Origin: CAZUZD01 sp964624465
GTDB taxonomy: Bacteria > Planctomycetota > Planctomycetia > Isosphaerales > Isosphaeraceae
Length of the DNA: 35,446 bases
NCBI GenBank assembly: GCA_964624465.1
Contig: CAZUZD010000021.1
Coordinates: 1-35,446 of the forward strand
Reading direction: 5' to 3'
Shown here: piece by piece, positions 8,484 through 17,600 of the stretch
Layout: every line of letters begins with the position of its first letter
Numbering within the stretch: position 1 is the first letter of the stretch
Notes under the pieces: model-generated
Told to the model about the DNA's origin: nothing
Database searches by the model: none
The model's input: the letters and a program-made list of their open reading frames with translations, nothing else
Translations under genes and position numbers: made by a program

Positions 8484-10043
8484 ATGGACGTCGAAACCCC
8501 CTGGACCGAGCTGGAAGCCGCGGCGCTGCTGGGCACCGAGCGTCGGGCGTTCACGCCGCCCCCGCTGCCGGGTCCCCTCGGCGCCGTGGTCGGTGGCCTC
8601 GACGGCCGGCCCCCCGAGCAGCGGCTCCTGGGCACGGCCGCGACGCTGGCGACGGTCCGCCGGGCGGGGCGGCGGTTCGGGAGCGACGCGGCCGCGCGTC
8701 CGGATCGGGCGCCCGAGGAGTCGCGGCCGAGGTGCGCGCCCGCCGCCGGCGCCCGGCTCGGGTCGATGCTCGCGGGCGACGCCACGGATCTGCTCCCCGA
8801 ATGGCTCGGCGCCCTGGAGCGTGCCGGCGGCCGGGTGCCCGAGGAGCACCTGCCGGCCCTGCTGGACCGGGCCCGTGCCGACCTGGACCTGCGGCCGGCG
8901 ATCCTGGCGGTGATCGGCGAGCGCGGCCGCTGGCTGGCCCGCCTGAACTCCGACTGGTCGTACGTGGAAACCGCCGACGTCGCGGCGCCCGTGCCGGCCG
9001 ATGCCGAGGCGATCTGGCAAACGGGCACCGGCGAGCAGCGGGGGGCCCTGCTGCGACGGCTGCGGGCGATCGACCCGGCGCGGGCGCGGGAGCTCGCCAC
9101 GACGACCTGGGCCACCGACACGCCCGCCGAGCGCGCGGCGTTCGTCGAGGCGCTGGAGGTCGGCCTCGGTCCCGACGATGAGCCGTTCCTGGAGTCGGCC
9201 CTCGACGACCGCCGCAAGGACGTGCGGACCGCCGCCGCCGAGCTGCTGACGCGGCTGCCGGCGTCGCGGCTCGTCCGGCGGATGCAGGAGCGGATCGCCC
9301 CGTGCCTCGGCCTGGAGGGGATCGACCCGCCCCGGTCGGCCGCCGCGCCGTTCGCCCGCGTCGAGCTGCCGGAGGCCTGCGACCGGGCCATGATCCGCGA
9401 CGGCATCGAGCTGAAGCCGGGCCGGCCCGGGATCGGCGAGCGGGCCTGGTGGCTCGGGGAAATCCTGGGCCGGATCCCGCCGGTGCACTGGACCCAGGCC
9501 TGGGGCCAATCGCCGGCCGAGATCGTGGCGGCGGCGCTGAAGAGCCCGTGGAAGGACCCGCTCTATCCCGCCCTGATCGCGGCCGCCCGCCGATCGGCCG
9601 ACGCCGACTGGATCGAGGCGCTGCTCCCGCACTGCCGCCTGGCGGGCCCCGGTCTCGAGGTCGGTGGCGTGATCGCCGCGCTGCCCGAGGGTCGCCGCGA
9701 GGCGCTCGCGCTGGCCTTGCTGCGGGACGAGGGCCGGGAGGGGCCGCTGGCCGACGACCTCATGCTCCTGCTCGAGCACGTGCCCGCCCCCTGGGGCGAG
9801 GCGCTGGCCGAGGAGGTCCTGGAGCGCGTCCGACGGCGGCTGGCGACCGAGCGGTACTTCGGCTACGAGGTGATGCGGTTCCTGATGGTCCTCCGCCGGT
9901 GCGCGCCCGCCGGCCCGGCGTTGCAAGCGGCGGCCCGCTGGGCCCTGCGGGGGCAGGACGGGCCCCCGACGGATCAACGGCCTTACGAGGAGTTCCTGGC
10001 CCTCCTCCAGTTCCGAGTCGACATGATCGGGGAGCTCTCCTGA
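8484..10043 (+). CDS. DUF5691 domain protein, probable helical-repeat (HEAT-like) scaffold
   Basis: Second gene of the operon, 519 residues, assigned to DUF5691 from its sequence and its position beside SWIM, MoxR, DUF5682 and VWA genes. It opens with PWTELEAAALLGTERR, close to the family's conserved start. Much of the chain is regularly spaced amphipathic helices, for example DDEPFLESALDDRRKDVRTA and the segment after it, which resemble HEAT-type repeats. No catalytic motif, membrane segment or signal peptide is visible. A scaffold or adaptor role is an inference from the repeat character. Its stop codon overlaps the start of the MoxR gene (TGATG at 10041-10045), so translation of the two is probably coupled. 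The start at 8484 is preceded by a GGGAG about 12 bases upstream, rather distant. Confidence 0.85.
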   Translation: MDVETPWTELEAAALLGTERRAFTPPPLPGPLGAVVGGLDGRPPEQRLLGTAATLATVRRAGRRFGSDAAARPDRAPEESRPRCAPAAGARLGSMLAGDATDLLPEWLGALERAGGRVPEEHLPALLDRARADLDLRPAILAVIGERGRWLARLNSDWSYVETADVAAPVPADAEAIWQTGTGEQRGALLRRLRAIDPARARELATTTWATDTPAERAAFVEALEVGLGPDDEPFLESALDDRRKDVRTAAAELLTRLPASRLVRRMQERIAPCLGLEGIDPPRSAAAPFARVELPEACDRAMIRDGIELKPGRPGIGERAWWLGEILGRIPPVHWTQAWGQSPAEIVAAALKSPWKDPLYPALIAAARRSADADWIEALLPHCRLAGPGLEVGGVIAALPEGRREALALALLRDEGREGPLADDLMLLLEHVPAPWGEALAEEVLERVRRRLATERYFGYEVMRFLMVLRRCAPAGPALQAAARWALRGQDGPPTDQRPYEEFLALLQFRVDMIGELS

Positions 10044-11203
10044 TGGGCGTCAAGAAGGCCGCGACGGACGGGAAGCCCGGGGCGAAGTCGGCCGCCGCGG
10101 CGCCGGTGACGGCACCGGGGACGACGACGACGGTGCTCCGCGAGCATGCCGAGCATCAGTTCCGCGAGGAGCTGGAGGCGCTGGCCCGCGCCGACGACCG
10201 GCCCCGCCCCCCGCGCTGGCGGCTCTCCCCCTGGGCGGTCGCGACGTACCTGCTCGGTGGCACCCTGCCCGACGGCACGGTCATCACGCCCAAGTACATC
10301 GGCAGCCGCCGGCTGATCGAGATCGCGATCGCCACCCTGGCGACCGATCGGGCCCTGCTGCTGCTGGGCGTGCCCGGCACGGCCAAGAGCTGGGTGTCGG
10401 AGCACCTGGCGGCCGCGATCGCGGGCGACTCGACCCTGCTCGTGCAGGGGACCGCCGGCACCAGCGAGGAGGCGATCCGCTACGGCTGGAACTACGCCCG
10501 CCTGCTGGCCGAGGGGCCCTCGCGCGATGCGCTCGTGCCGGGCCCGGTGATGCGGGCGATGGCCGAGGGGAAGATCGCGCGCGTCGAGGAGCTGACGCGG
10601 ATCCCGGCCGAGGTCCAGGACACGCTCATCACGATCCTGTCCGAGAAGACCCTGCCGATCCCCGAGCTCAACGACGAGGTGCAGGCCACCCAGGGGTTCA
10701 GCCTGATCGCCACCGCCAACAACCGCGACAAGGGGGTCAACGAGCTTTCGAGTGCCCTCCGCCGCCGCTTCAACACGGTCGTCCTGCCGGTGCCCGACTC
10801 ACCCGACGAGGAGGTGACCATCGTGCAGACCCGGGTCGCCGCACTCGGGCGGGCGCTGGAGCTGCCGGCCGAGGCGCCGGCGCTGGACGAGATCCGCCGG
10901 CTGGTCACGATCTTCCGCGAGCTGCGCGACGGCCGCACCACCGACGGCAAGACCAAGCTGAAGTCGCCCAGCGGCACGATGAGCACGGCCGAGGCGATCT
11001 CGGTCGTGGGCCACGGCCTGGCGCTGGCCGCCCACTTCGGCGACGGCTCGCTCCGGGCCGGCGACCTCGCCGCCGGGCTCGTCGGGGTGGTGGTCAAGGA
11101 CCCGGTGCAGGATCGGGTGGTCTGGCAGGAGTACCTGGAGACGGTCGTGAAGGAGCGCGACGGCTGGAAGGACCTCTATCGCGCCTGCCGGGAGGTGTCC
11201 TGA
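10043..11203 (+). CDS. MoxR-type AAA+ ATPase
   Basis: Third gene of the operon, 386 residues. MoxR ATPases are chaperone-like AAA+ proteins that commonly work with a VWA partner to activate or remodel a client. Walker A is GVPGTAKS (109-116). The Walker B acidic pair is Glu182-Glu183 in ARVEELTRIP, where many AAA+ proteins have Asp-Glu. Sensor 1 is in ATANNRDKG (about 224-231), and an arginine cluster ALRRRF (about 239-243) is the expected finger region. The N-terminus is a low-complexity Ala/Lys/Thr stretch and then a basic Pro/Trp-rich segment. The start at 10043 overlaps the upstream stop, and the next gene begins 3 bases after the stop. The VWA partner is two genes downstream. The client is unknown; DUF5682 is the natural candidate. 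Confidence 0.94.
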   Translation: MGVKKAATDGKPGAKSAAAAPVTAPGTTTTVLREHAEHQFREELEALARADDRPRPPRWRLSPWAVATYLLGGTLPDGTVITPKYIGSRRLIEIAIATLATDRALLLLGVPGTAKSWVSEHLAAAIAGDSTLLVQGTAGTSEEAIRYGWNYARLLAEGPSRDALVPGPVMRAMAEGKIARVEELTRIPAEVQDTLITILSEKTLPIPELNDEVQATQGFSLIATANNRDKGVNELSSALRRRFNTVVLPVPDSPDEEVTIVQTRVAALGRALELPAEAPALDEIRRLVTIFRELRDGRTTDGKTKLKSPSGTMSTAEAISVVGHGLALAAHFGDGSLRAGDLAAGLVGVVVKDPVQDRVVWQEYLETVVKERDGWKDLYRACREVS

Positions 11204-11206
11204 CCC

Positions 11207-13495
11207 ATGCCCCGCACCGCGACCCCCGCGCCCGCCGCGTCCACTGCCGCGGCCGCCGTCCACGTGCTGGGCATCCGCCACCACGGCCCGGGATCGGCCC
11301 GCAGCCTGCTGCGCGCGCTGGAGTCGCTCCGGCCCGACGCCGTGCTCGTCGAGGGCCCGCCCGACGCCGATGCCCTGCTGCCGCTGGTGGCCCACGCCGA
11401 CATGAAGCCGCCGGTCGCCCTGCTCGTCTACGCCGCCGAGCGGCCGAGCGCGGCCGTCTACTACCCGTTCGCGGCCTTCTCGCCCGAGTGGCAGGCGATC
11501 GGCTACGCGCTGCGGCGCGGCGTGTCCGTGCGGTTCATGGACCTGCCGATGGCCCACCAGCTCCTGGTCGACGAGCCGGCGGAATCCGGGCCGGAATCCA
11601 CCGAGGGCCGTGACCCGTCCGACGACCCGAGGCGCGACCCGCTCGGCTGGTTGGCCCGCGCCGCCGGGTTCCGCGACGGCGAGCGCTGGTGGGAGTTCAT
11701 GGTCGAGCACCGCCGCGACGACGTCGACCTCTTCCCCGCGATCCGCGAGGCGATGGCCGCCCTCCGCGACGAGTTCCCGGGCGCGAAGGACGGTCGCGAG
11801 GAGCGCCGCGAGGCGTTCATGCGGCAGACGATCCGGGCGGCGCAGGCGGAGGGCTTCCGCAACATCGCCGTCGTCTGCGGCGCCTGGCACGCGCCGGCGC
11901 TTGCCGGCTCGTCGGCCCGCGAGGACGCCGCGATCCTCCAGGGCCTGCCGAAGACGAAGGTGCTGGCGACCTGGGTGCCCTGGACGCATGGCCGGCTGAC
12001 CATGGCCAGCGGCTACGGCGCGGGGATCGAGTCGCCCGGCTGGTACGCGCACCTCTGGGCCCACGAGTCGGGCGTCGTGCCCCGCTGGCTGACCCGCGTC
12101 GCCCGGCTGCTCCGCGAGCAGGACCTGGACGCCTCGTCGGCGCACGTCATCGAGGCCGTCCGGCTGGCCGAGGCGCTGGCGGCGCTGCGGGGCCTGCCGT
12201 TGCCGGGCCTCGGCGAGCTGAACGAGGCGGTCGAGGCGATCCTTTGCCAGGGCGACGCCGCACCGATGCGCCTGATCGATCGCCAGCTCATCGTCGGCGA
12301 GCTGCTGGGCGAGGTCCCCGCCGAGACCCCGGCGGTGCCCCTCCAGCAGGACCTCGCCCGCGAGCAGAAGCGGCTCCGGCTGGTGCCCTCGGCGTCGCAG
12401 ACGGTCGAGGACCTCGACCTCCGGAAGCCGAACGACCTCGACCGCAGCCGGCTGCTGCACCGGCTGGCGCTGCTGGGCGTGCCCTGGGGCGAGGTGCAGC
12501 ACGCGGGCGGCAAGAAGGGGACGTTCCACGAGGTCTGGACGCTCCAGTGGGAGCCCGGGTACTCGGTGGCCCTGATCGAGGCCGGCATCTGGGGCAACAC
12601 CCTGATCGACGCGGCGACCGCCAGGGCCCGCGACGCCGCCGACCGGGCCACCGGCCTGCCCGAGCTGACCGCCCTGCTCGACCGGGCGCTGCTGGCCGAC
12701 CTGCCCGACGTCGTCGGCCACCTGATGCGGCGGCTCGACGCCGAGGCGGCCGTGGCCAGCGACGTGACCCACCTGATGGCGGCCCTGCCCCCGCTGGCGA
12801 ACGTCCTGCGCTACGGCGACGTCCGCAACACCGACACGTCGATGATCCGCCACGCCGTCGACGGCATCGTCGCCCGCATCGCCATCAACCTCCCCGGCGC
12901 CTGCGGCTCGCTCGACGACGACGCGGCCCGGGCCATGTTCGACCGGATCCTCGACGTCGACCGGGCGGTGGCCCTGCTCCAGGACGACGGCCACCGCGCC
13001 ACCTGGCTGGCCGTGCTGCAACGGCTGGCCGATCAGCGCGGCCTACACGGGCTGGTCCAGGGCCGTTGCACCCGGATCCTGCTCGACGCCGGCGGCTTCG
13101 ACGCGGCCGAGGCCGCGCGCCGACTGAACCTGGCCCTGTCGATCGCGGGCGAGCCGGCCGCGGCCGCCGCCTGGATCGAGGGGCTGCTCCAGGGCAGCGG
13201 CCTGATCCTGATCCACGACCCGGCGCTCTGGGACGTGCTCGACGGCTGGATCGCCACGCTGCACCCCGACGCCTTCCTGCCCGTGCTCCCCCTGATCCGC
13301 CGCACGTTCGCCACCTTCACCGCCCCCGAGCGCCGCCAGATGGGCGAGCGGGCCCGGCGCAGCCCCAGGCCCGCGGCGGGCCCGACGACCGCGACCGCGG
13401 ACTTCGACCCCGACCGCGGCCTGGCCGTGCTGCCGATCGTCGCACGGCTGCTCGGCGTCGCCGACGAGCCGCCACCGCAGGAGGCCACCCGATGA
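11207..13495 (+). CDS. DUF5682 family protein with TIKI/TraB/EreA-like motif pattern
   Basis: Fourth gene of the operon, 762 residues, no signal peptide. The N-terminal 230 residues hold GIRHHGPGSA (G22-x-x-H25), VLVEGPPD (Glu49), a REAFMR helix (Arg201, Arg206) and VVCGAWHAPA (G225-x-x-H228). Two G-x-x-H motifs bracketing conserved Glu and Arg are the hallmark of the TIKI/TraB/PrgY and EreA/ChaN-like hydrolase group, so this part may be a metal-dependent hydrolase; that link is mine. The remaining roughly 500 residues are mostly helical, with a basic GGKKGTFHEVWTLQW segment, and resemble no enzyme I recognise. GGAGGTG at 11191-11197 precedes the ATG. The stop overlaps the VWA start (ATGA). 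DUF5682 is a family of unknown function usually found in this gene neighbourhood. Confidence 0.88.
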   Translation: MPRTATPAPAASTAAAAVHVLGIRHHGPGSARSLLRALESLRPDAVLVEGPPDADALLPLVAHADMKPPVALLVYAAERPSAAVYYPFAAFSPEWQAIGYALRRGVSVRFMDLPMAHQLLVDEPAESGPESTEGRDPSDDPRRDPLGWLARAAGFRDGERWWEFMVEHRRDDVDLFPAIREAMAALRDEFPGAKDGREERREAFMRQTIRAAQAEGFRNIAVVCGAWHAPALAGSSAREDAAILQGLPKTKVLATWVPWTHGRLTMASGYGAGIESPGWYAHLWAHESGVVPRWLTRVARLLREQDLDASSAHVIEAVRLAEALAALRGLPLPGLGELNEAVEAILCQGDAAPMRLIDRQLIVGELLGEVPAETPAVPLQQDLAREQKRLRLVPSASQTVEDLDLRKPNDLDRSRLLHRLALLGVPWGEVQHAGGKKGTFHEVWTLQWEPGYSVALIEAGIWGNTLIDAATARARDAADRATGLPELTALLDRALLADLPDVVGHLMRRLDAEAAVASDVTHLMAALPPLANVLRYGDVRNTDTSMIRHAVDGIVARIAINLPGACGSLDDDAARAMFDRILDVDRAVALLQDDGHRATWLAVLQRLADQRGLHGLVQGRCTRILLDAGGFDAAEAARRLNLALSIAGEPAAAAAWIEGLLQGSGLILIHDPALWDVLDGWIATLHPDAFLPVLPLIRRTFATFTAPERRQMGERARRSPRPAAGPTTATADFDPDRGLAVLPIVARLLGVADEPPPQEATR

Positions 13496-14676
13496 GCCAG
13501 GACGAGGAACGCCTCCGCCGCTGGCGCCTGATCCTGGGCGGCGACGAGGCCGACGGCACCTGCGTGTCCCTGGGCGGTCGGGACCTGGAGATCGACCGCG
13601 CCCTGGCCGCGCTCTACCGCGACGACGGCCGGGCCGAGGCGGGGGGCCGGGCGGCCGGGCGCCGGGGCGGCCTGGGGGCGTCGGCCCCGAGCGTGGCCCG
13701 CTGGCTCGGCGACATCCGGTCGTACTTCCCCGCGTCGGTTGTGCGGGTGCTCCAGCAGGACGCGCTCGAGCGGCTCGACCTGCGGCGGATGCTGCTGGAG
13801 CCCGAGATGCTCGAGGCCGTCGAGCCCGACGTGCGGCTGGTGGCCGACCTGGTCTCGCTGTCGAGCGTGATGCCCGGCAAGACCCGCGAGACCGCCCGGC
13901 TGGTCGTGCGCCGGGTGGTCGACGAGCTGGAACGCAAGCTCGCCGAGCCGATGCGCCAGGCCGTGCTCGGGAGCCTGAACCGGGCGGTCCGCAACCGGCG
14001 GCCCCGGCACAACGAGATCGACTGGCACCGGACGATCCGCGCCAACCTGCGGCACTATCAGCCCGAGTATCGCACCATCATCCCCGAGACCCGCATCGGC
14101 CACGGTCGCAAGCGGTCGGCGCTCCGCGAGATCGTCCTCTGCATCGACCAGAGCGGCTCGATGGCCCCGTCGGTCGTGTACGCCAGCATCTTCGGCGCGG
14201 TGCTGGCCTCGCTGCCGGCGGTGAAGACCCAGGTCGTCGTCTTCGACACGGCCGTCGTCGACCTCACCTCCGAGCTCGATGATCCGGTCGACGTCCTCTT
14301 CGGCACCCAGCTCGGCGGCGGCACCGACATCAACCGCGCCCTGGCCTACTGCCAGGGACTCATCGGCCGGCCGCAGGACACGATTCTCGTCCTGATCAGC
14401 GACCTGTACGAGGGGGGCGACCAGGCCGAGATGCTCAAGCGCACCGCGGCGATCGTCGGCTCCGGAGTGCAGATGGTCGCGCTGCTGGCGCTGAGCGACG
14501 AGGGGGCCCCGTCGTACGACCATCAGGTGGCCTCGGCCTTCGCCGGGCTGGGGATCGCCTCGTTCGCCTGCACGCCCGACCTGTTCCCCGAGCTGATGGC
14601 CGCCGCCATCGGCCGCCAGGACCTGACGCGCTGGGCGGCCGTGCGCGAGATCGTGACCGCCCGCGGCACCACGTGA
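13492..14676 (+). CDS. VWA domain protein (MoxR partner)
   Basis: Last gene of the operon, 394 residues, cytosolic by lack of signal or membrane segments. The C-terminal half is a von Willebrand A domain with a complete MIDAS metal site: DQSGSM (Asp219, Ser221, Ser223), GGGTDI (Thr278) and ISDLYEGG (Asp304). The N-terminal half is helical and basic, resembling the linker region in other MoxR-associated VWA proteins. The MIDAS fold normally binds a divalent cation and a partner's acidic residue, often in complex with a MoxR ATPase. It starts inside the DUF5682 stop (ATGA at 13492-13495), so the pair is translationally coupled. Its stop is only 11 bases from the stop of the convergent RND pump gene, which leaves no room for a separate terminator. 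Confidence 0.94.
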   Translation: MSQDEERLRRWRLILGGDEADGTCVSLGGRDLEIDRALAALYRDDGRAEAGGRAAGRRGGLGASAPSVARWLGDIRSYFPASVVRVLQQDALERLDLRRMLLEPEMLEAVEPDVRLVADLVSLSSVMPGKTRETARLVVRRVVDELERKLAEPMRQAVLGSLNRAVRNRRPRHNEIDWHRTIRANLRHYQPEYRTIIPETRIGHGRKRSALREIVLCIDQSGSMAPSVVYASIFGAVLASLPAVKTQVVVFDTAVVDLTSELDDPVDVLFGTQLGGGTDINRALAYCQGLIGRPQDTILVLISDLYEGGDQAEMLKRTAAIVGSGVQMVALLALSDEGAPSYDHQVASAFAGLGIASFACTPDLFPELMAAAIGRQDLTRWAAVREIVTARGTT

Positions 14677-14687
14677 GCCGCAGCCGG

Positions 14688-17600
14688 TCACGATCCGAGG
14701 GGACGCCCTGGCCCGTCCCGATCCCGCCGTGAGCCCGGAGCGCCGGTGTCTCCGAGTCCCTCGGAGCCTGGACCAGGGGTGGGGGGTCGCCCGAACATCA
14801 GGAACAGCGCGGGGGTGACGACCTGATCGAGCAGGGTCGAGCTGACCAGACCGCCGATCACGACGACGGCGAGCGGGTGGAGGAGCTCCTTGCCCGTCTG
14901 CCCCGCGCCGAGGGCGAGGGGGATCAGTCCGATGGCGGCCGTCAGCGCCGTCATCAGGACGGGGGCCAGCCGCTCCAGGCTGCCGCGCACGATCATCGCC
15001 GGCCCGAACGCCTCGCCCTCCGCGCTCATCAGGTGCTGATAGTGGGAGATCATCATGATCCCGTTGCGGGCGACGATGCCCGTCAGCGTGATGAAGCCGA
15101 CCCAGTGCGCCACCGAGAGCGTCACCGCACCGGTCCAGACCCGCGGCCACTGCCACCAGCTCACCCCCTGGAAGGCCGCGACCCCCGGCCAGTGGGCGAT
15201 GAGCAGCGCGACGATCGAGCCCACGGCCGCCAGGGGGACGTTCGCCAGCACCTGGAGGGACGCTCGCCAGGAACCCAGCCCCTTGCTGAGCACGAGGAAG
15301 ACGACGAACAGGGACAGCGGTCCCAGCACGAGGAGGCGGAGATTCGCCTGCCGCTGGGCCTCGAACTGGCCTCCGAGCTCGACGAAGTAGCCGGGCGGCA
15401 GCCTGGGGGTCACGGTTCGCGCGATCGCGCCGCGGATGTCGGCGACGACGCCTTCGAGGTCACGGCCGGCGACGTTGGCCTGCACCACGATCCGCCGGAG
15501 GACGTTCTCCCGGTTGATCGTGTTCGGGCCATCGGTCTCGATCACCTCCGCCACGCTGCCGAGCGCCACCCGCGCCCCCGACGGGGTGCTCACCCGCGTG
15601 GAGCGGATCGTCTCGATGTTGTTGCGGGCGGCCGCATCGAACCACACCACGAGGTCGAAGGTTCGCTGGCCTTCGAGGATCTGGGACACGGCGCGACCCT
15701 GGAGGGCCGTCTCGAGGGCCTCGGCCACCCCGGCCGGGGTCAGCCCCTGGCGCGCGGTCGCCTCGCGATCGATCCGGACCCGCACCTGCGGCACGCGCAC
15801 CTGGGGTTCGACCTGGAGGTCGACGATGCCACGGATCCCCGCCATCGTCAGCGAGATCTCGTCGGCCGTGTCGCGCAGGACGTCCAGGTCGGGCCCGTAG
15901 AGCTTCACCGCGATCTGGGCGCGGATGCCGGACATGATGTGGTCGAGCCGGTGGGAGATCGGCTGGCCGATGTTGAAGACGACGCCGGGCACCTCCGAGA
16001 GCACCTCACGCACCTGGGCCCGGACCTGCTCTCGCGGCCGGCCCACCCGCTCGACGCCGAGGCCGTGCAGCCCCGGGATCGCGCGCAGCACCGCGGCCGG
16101 CAGGCCGGGCCTGGGACGCTCGGGTTCGATCAGGTTCACGTCGATCTCCGAGACGTTGACGTTCTCGGCATGCTCATCGAGCTCGGCGCGACCGGTTCGA
16201 CGCGACACGCCGGTCACTTCCGGGATCGAGCGCAGCGACTCCTCGACCCGGCGCCCGATGCGGTCGGACTCGGCGAGGCTCGTCCCCGGCGGGCCGGTCG
16301 CCGCGATCGTGAGCGTCCCCTCGTTGAACTCCGGGAGGAACTCGCCGCCCATGCCCGCGAGGCTCGCGATCGCGAGCACGACCAGGAGCAGCACCGCAAG
16401 CAGGACCGCCCGCGTGTGGCGGAGCGCGACGCGGAGCACCCGCGTGTCCAGCCACTTCAGGCCCCTGAGCAGCACCGGGTCGCCGCGCCGCTCCAGGAAC
16501 CGCCCTCCGGGCAGCACGTACGACGCCAGCGCCGGGGTGACCGTCAGCGAGACCAGCAGCGAGGCCAGCAGCGTCACGAGGTAGGAGAGGGCCAGCGGCG
16601 CGAAGAGGCGACCTTCGAGCCCCGGCAGGGCGAAGAGCGGGAGTACGACGAGAATCACGACGACCGTCGCGTAGACGATGCTGCCGCGGACCTCGGACGA
16701 GGCCCGGTAGACGACCAGGAGCGACGGGTCGGGACGCTCCCTGGCCCGGTTCTCCTTGAGCCGGCGGAACACGTTCTCGACGTCGACGATCGAATCGTCG
16801 ACGAGTTCGCCGATCGCGACCGCCAGGCCGCCGAGCGTCATCGTGTTGATGGTCAGCCCGATGAGGTCGAAGACGACCGCCGTGATGACCACCGAGAGCG
16901 GGATGGCGGTCAGCGTCACCACGCTGACCCGGAGGTTCCAGAGGAAGACGAACAGGACCACCACGACCCAGAGGGCCCCGTCGCGGATGGCCTCCAGGAC
17001 GTTGGCGATCGCGGCCTCGATGAACCGCTGCTGGCGGAAGATGCCGGCGTCGATCGTCACGTCGGCGGGCAGGGTCGCGCGGATCTCGGCGAGCATGCGG
17101 TCGACGTCGGCGGTGAGCCGCAGCGTGTCCGCCCCCGGCTGCTTCTGGACCGAGAGGATCACGGCCGGCGCGGCGTTGATGCTCCCCTCGCCGCGCTTCA
17201 CGGGCGGACCGAACCGGACGTCCGCGACCTCGCGCACCGTCACGGGCACGGGACTCCCCGGCCGGACCACGGTCGACGCGATGTCCTCGAGGCTCTCCGC
17301 CCGCCCGACGATCCGGATGACAGACTCGCGGTCCTGGTCCAGGAGGAACCCACCGCCGGTCGCCCGGTTCGACTGCTCGACCGCGTGGTTGAGCTCGTCG
17401 AGCGTGATGTCGTGCCGCGCCATGCGCTCGGGCGAGGTCAGCACCTGGTACTGGCGCACCTCGCCCCCCATGACGGTCACCTGGGCGACGCCCGGGACGG
17501 CCAGCAGCCGGGGGCGGAGGACCCAGTCGGCCAGGGTCCGGAGCGCCATGGCCTCGGTCGGCCCGCTCGCCTGGAGCCCGATCAGGAGGATCTCTCCCAT

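Noticed and set aside
7026..9977. 983-residue minus-strand open frame
   Set aside because: It is the shadow of the SWIM and DUF5691 genes.
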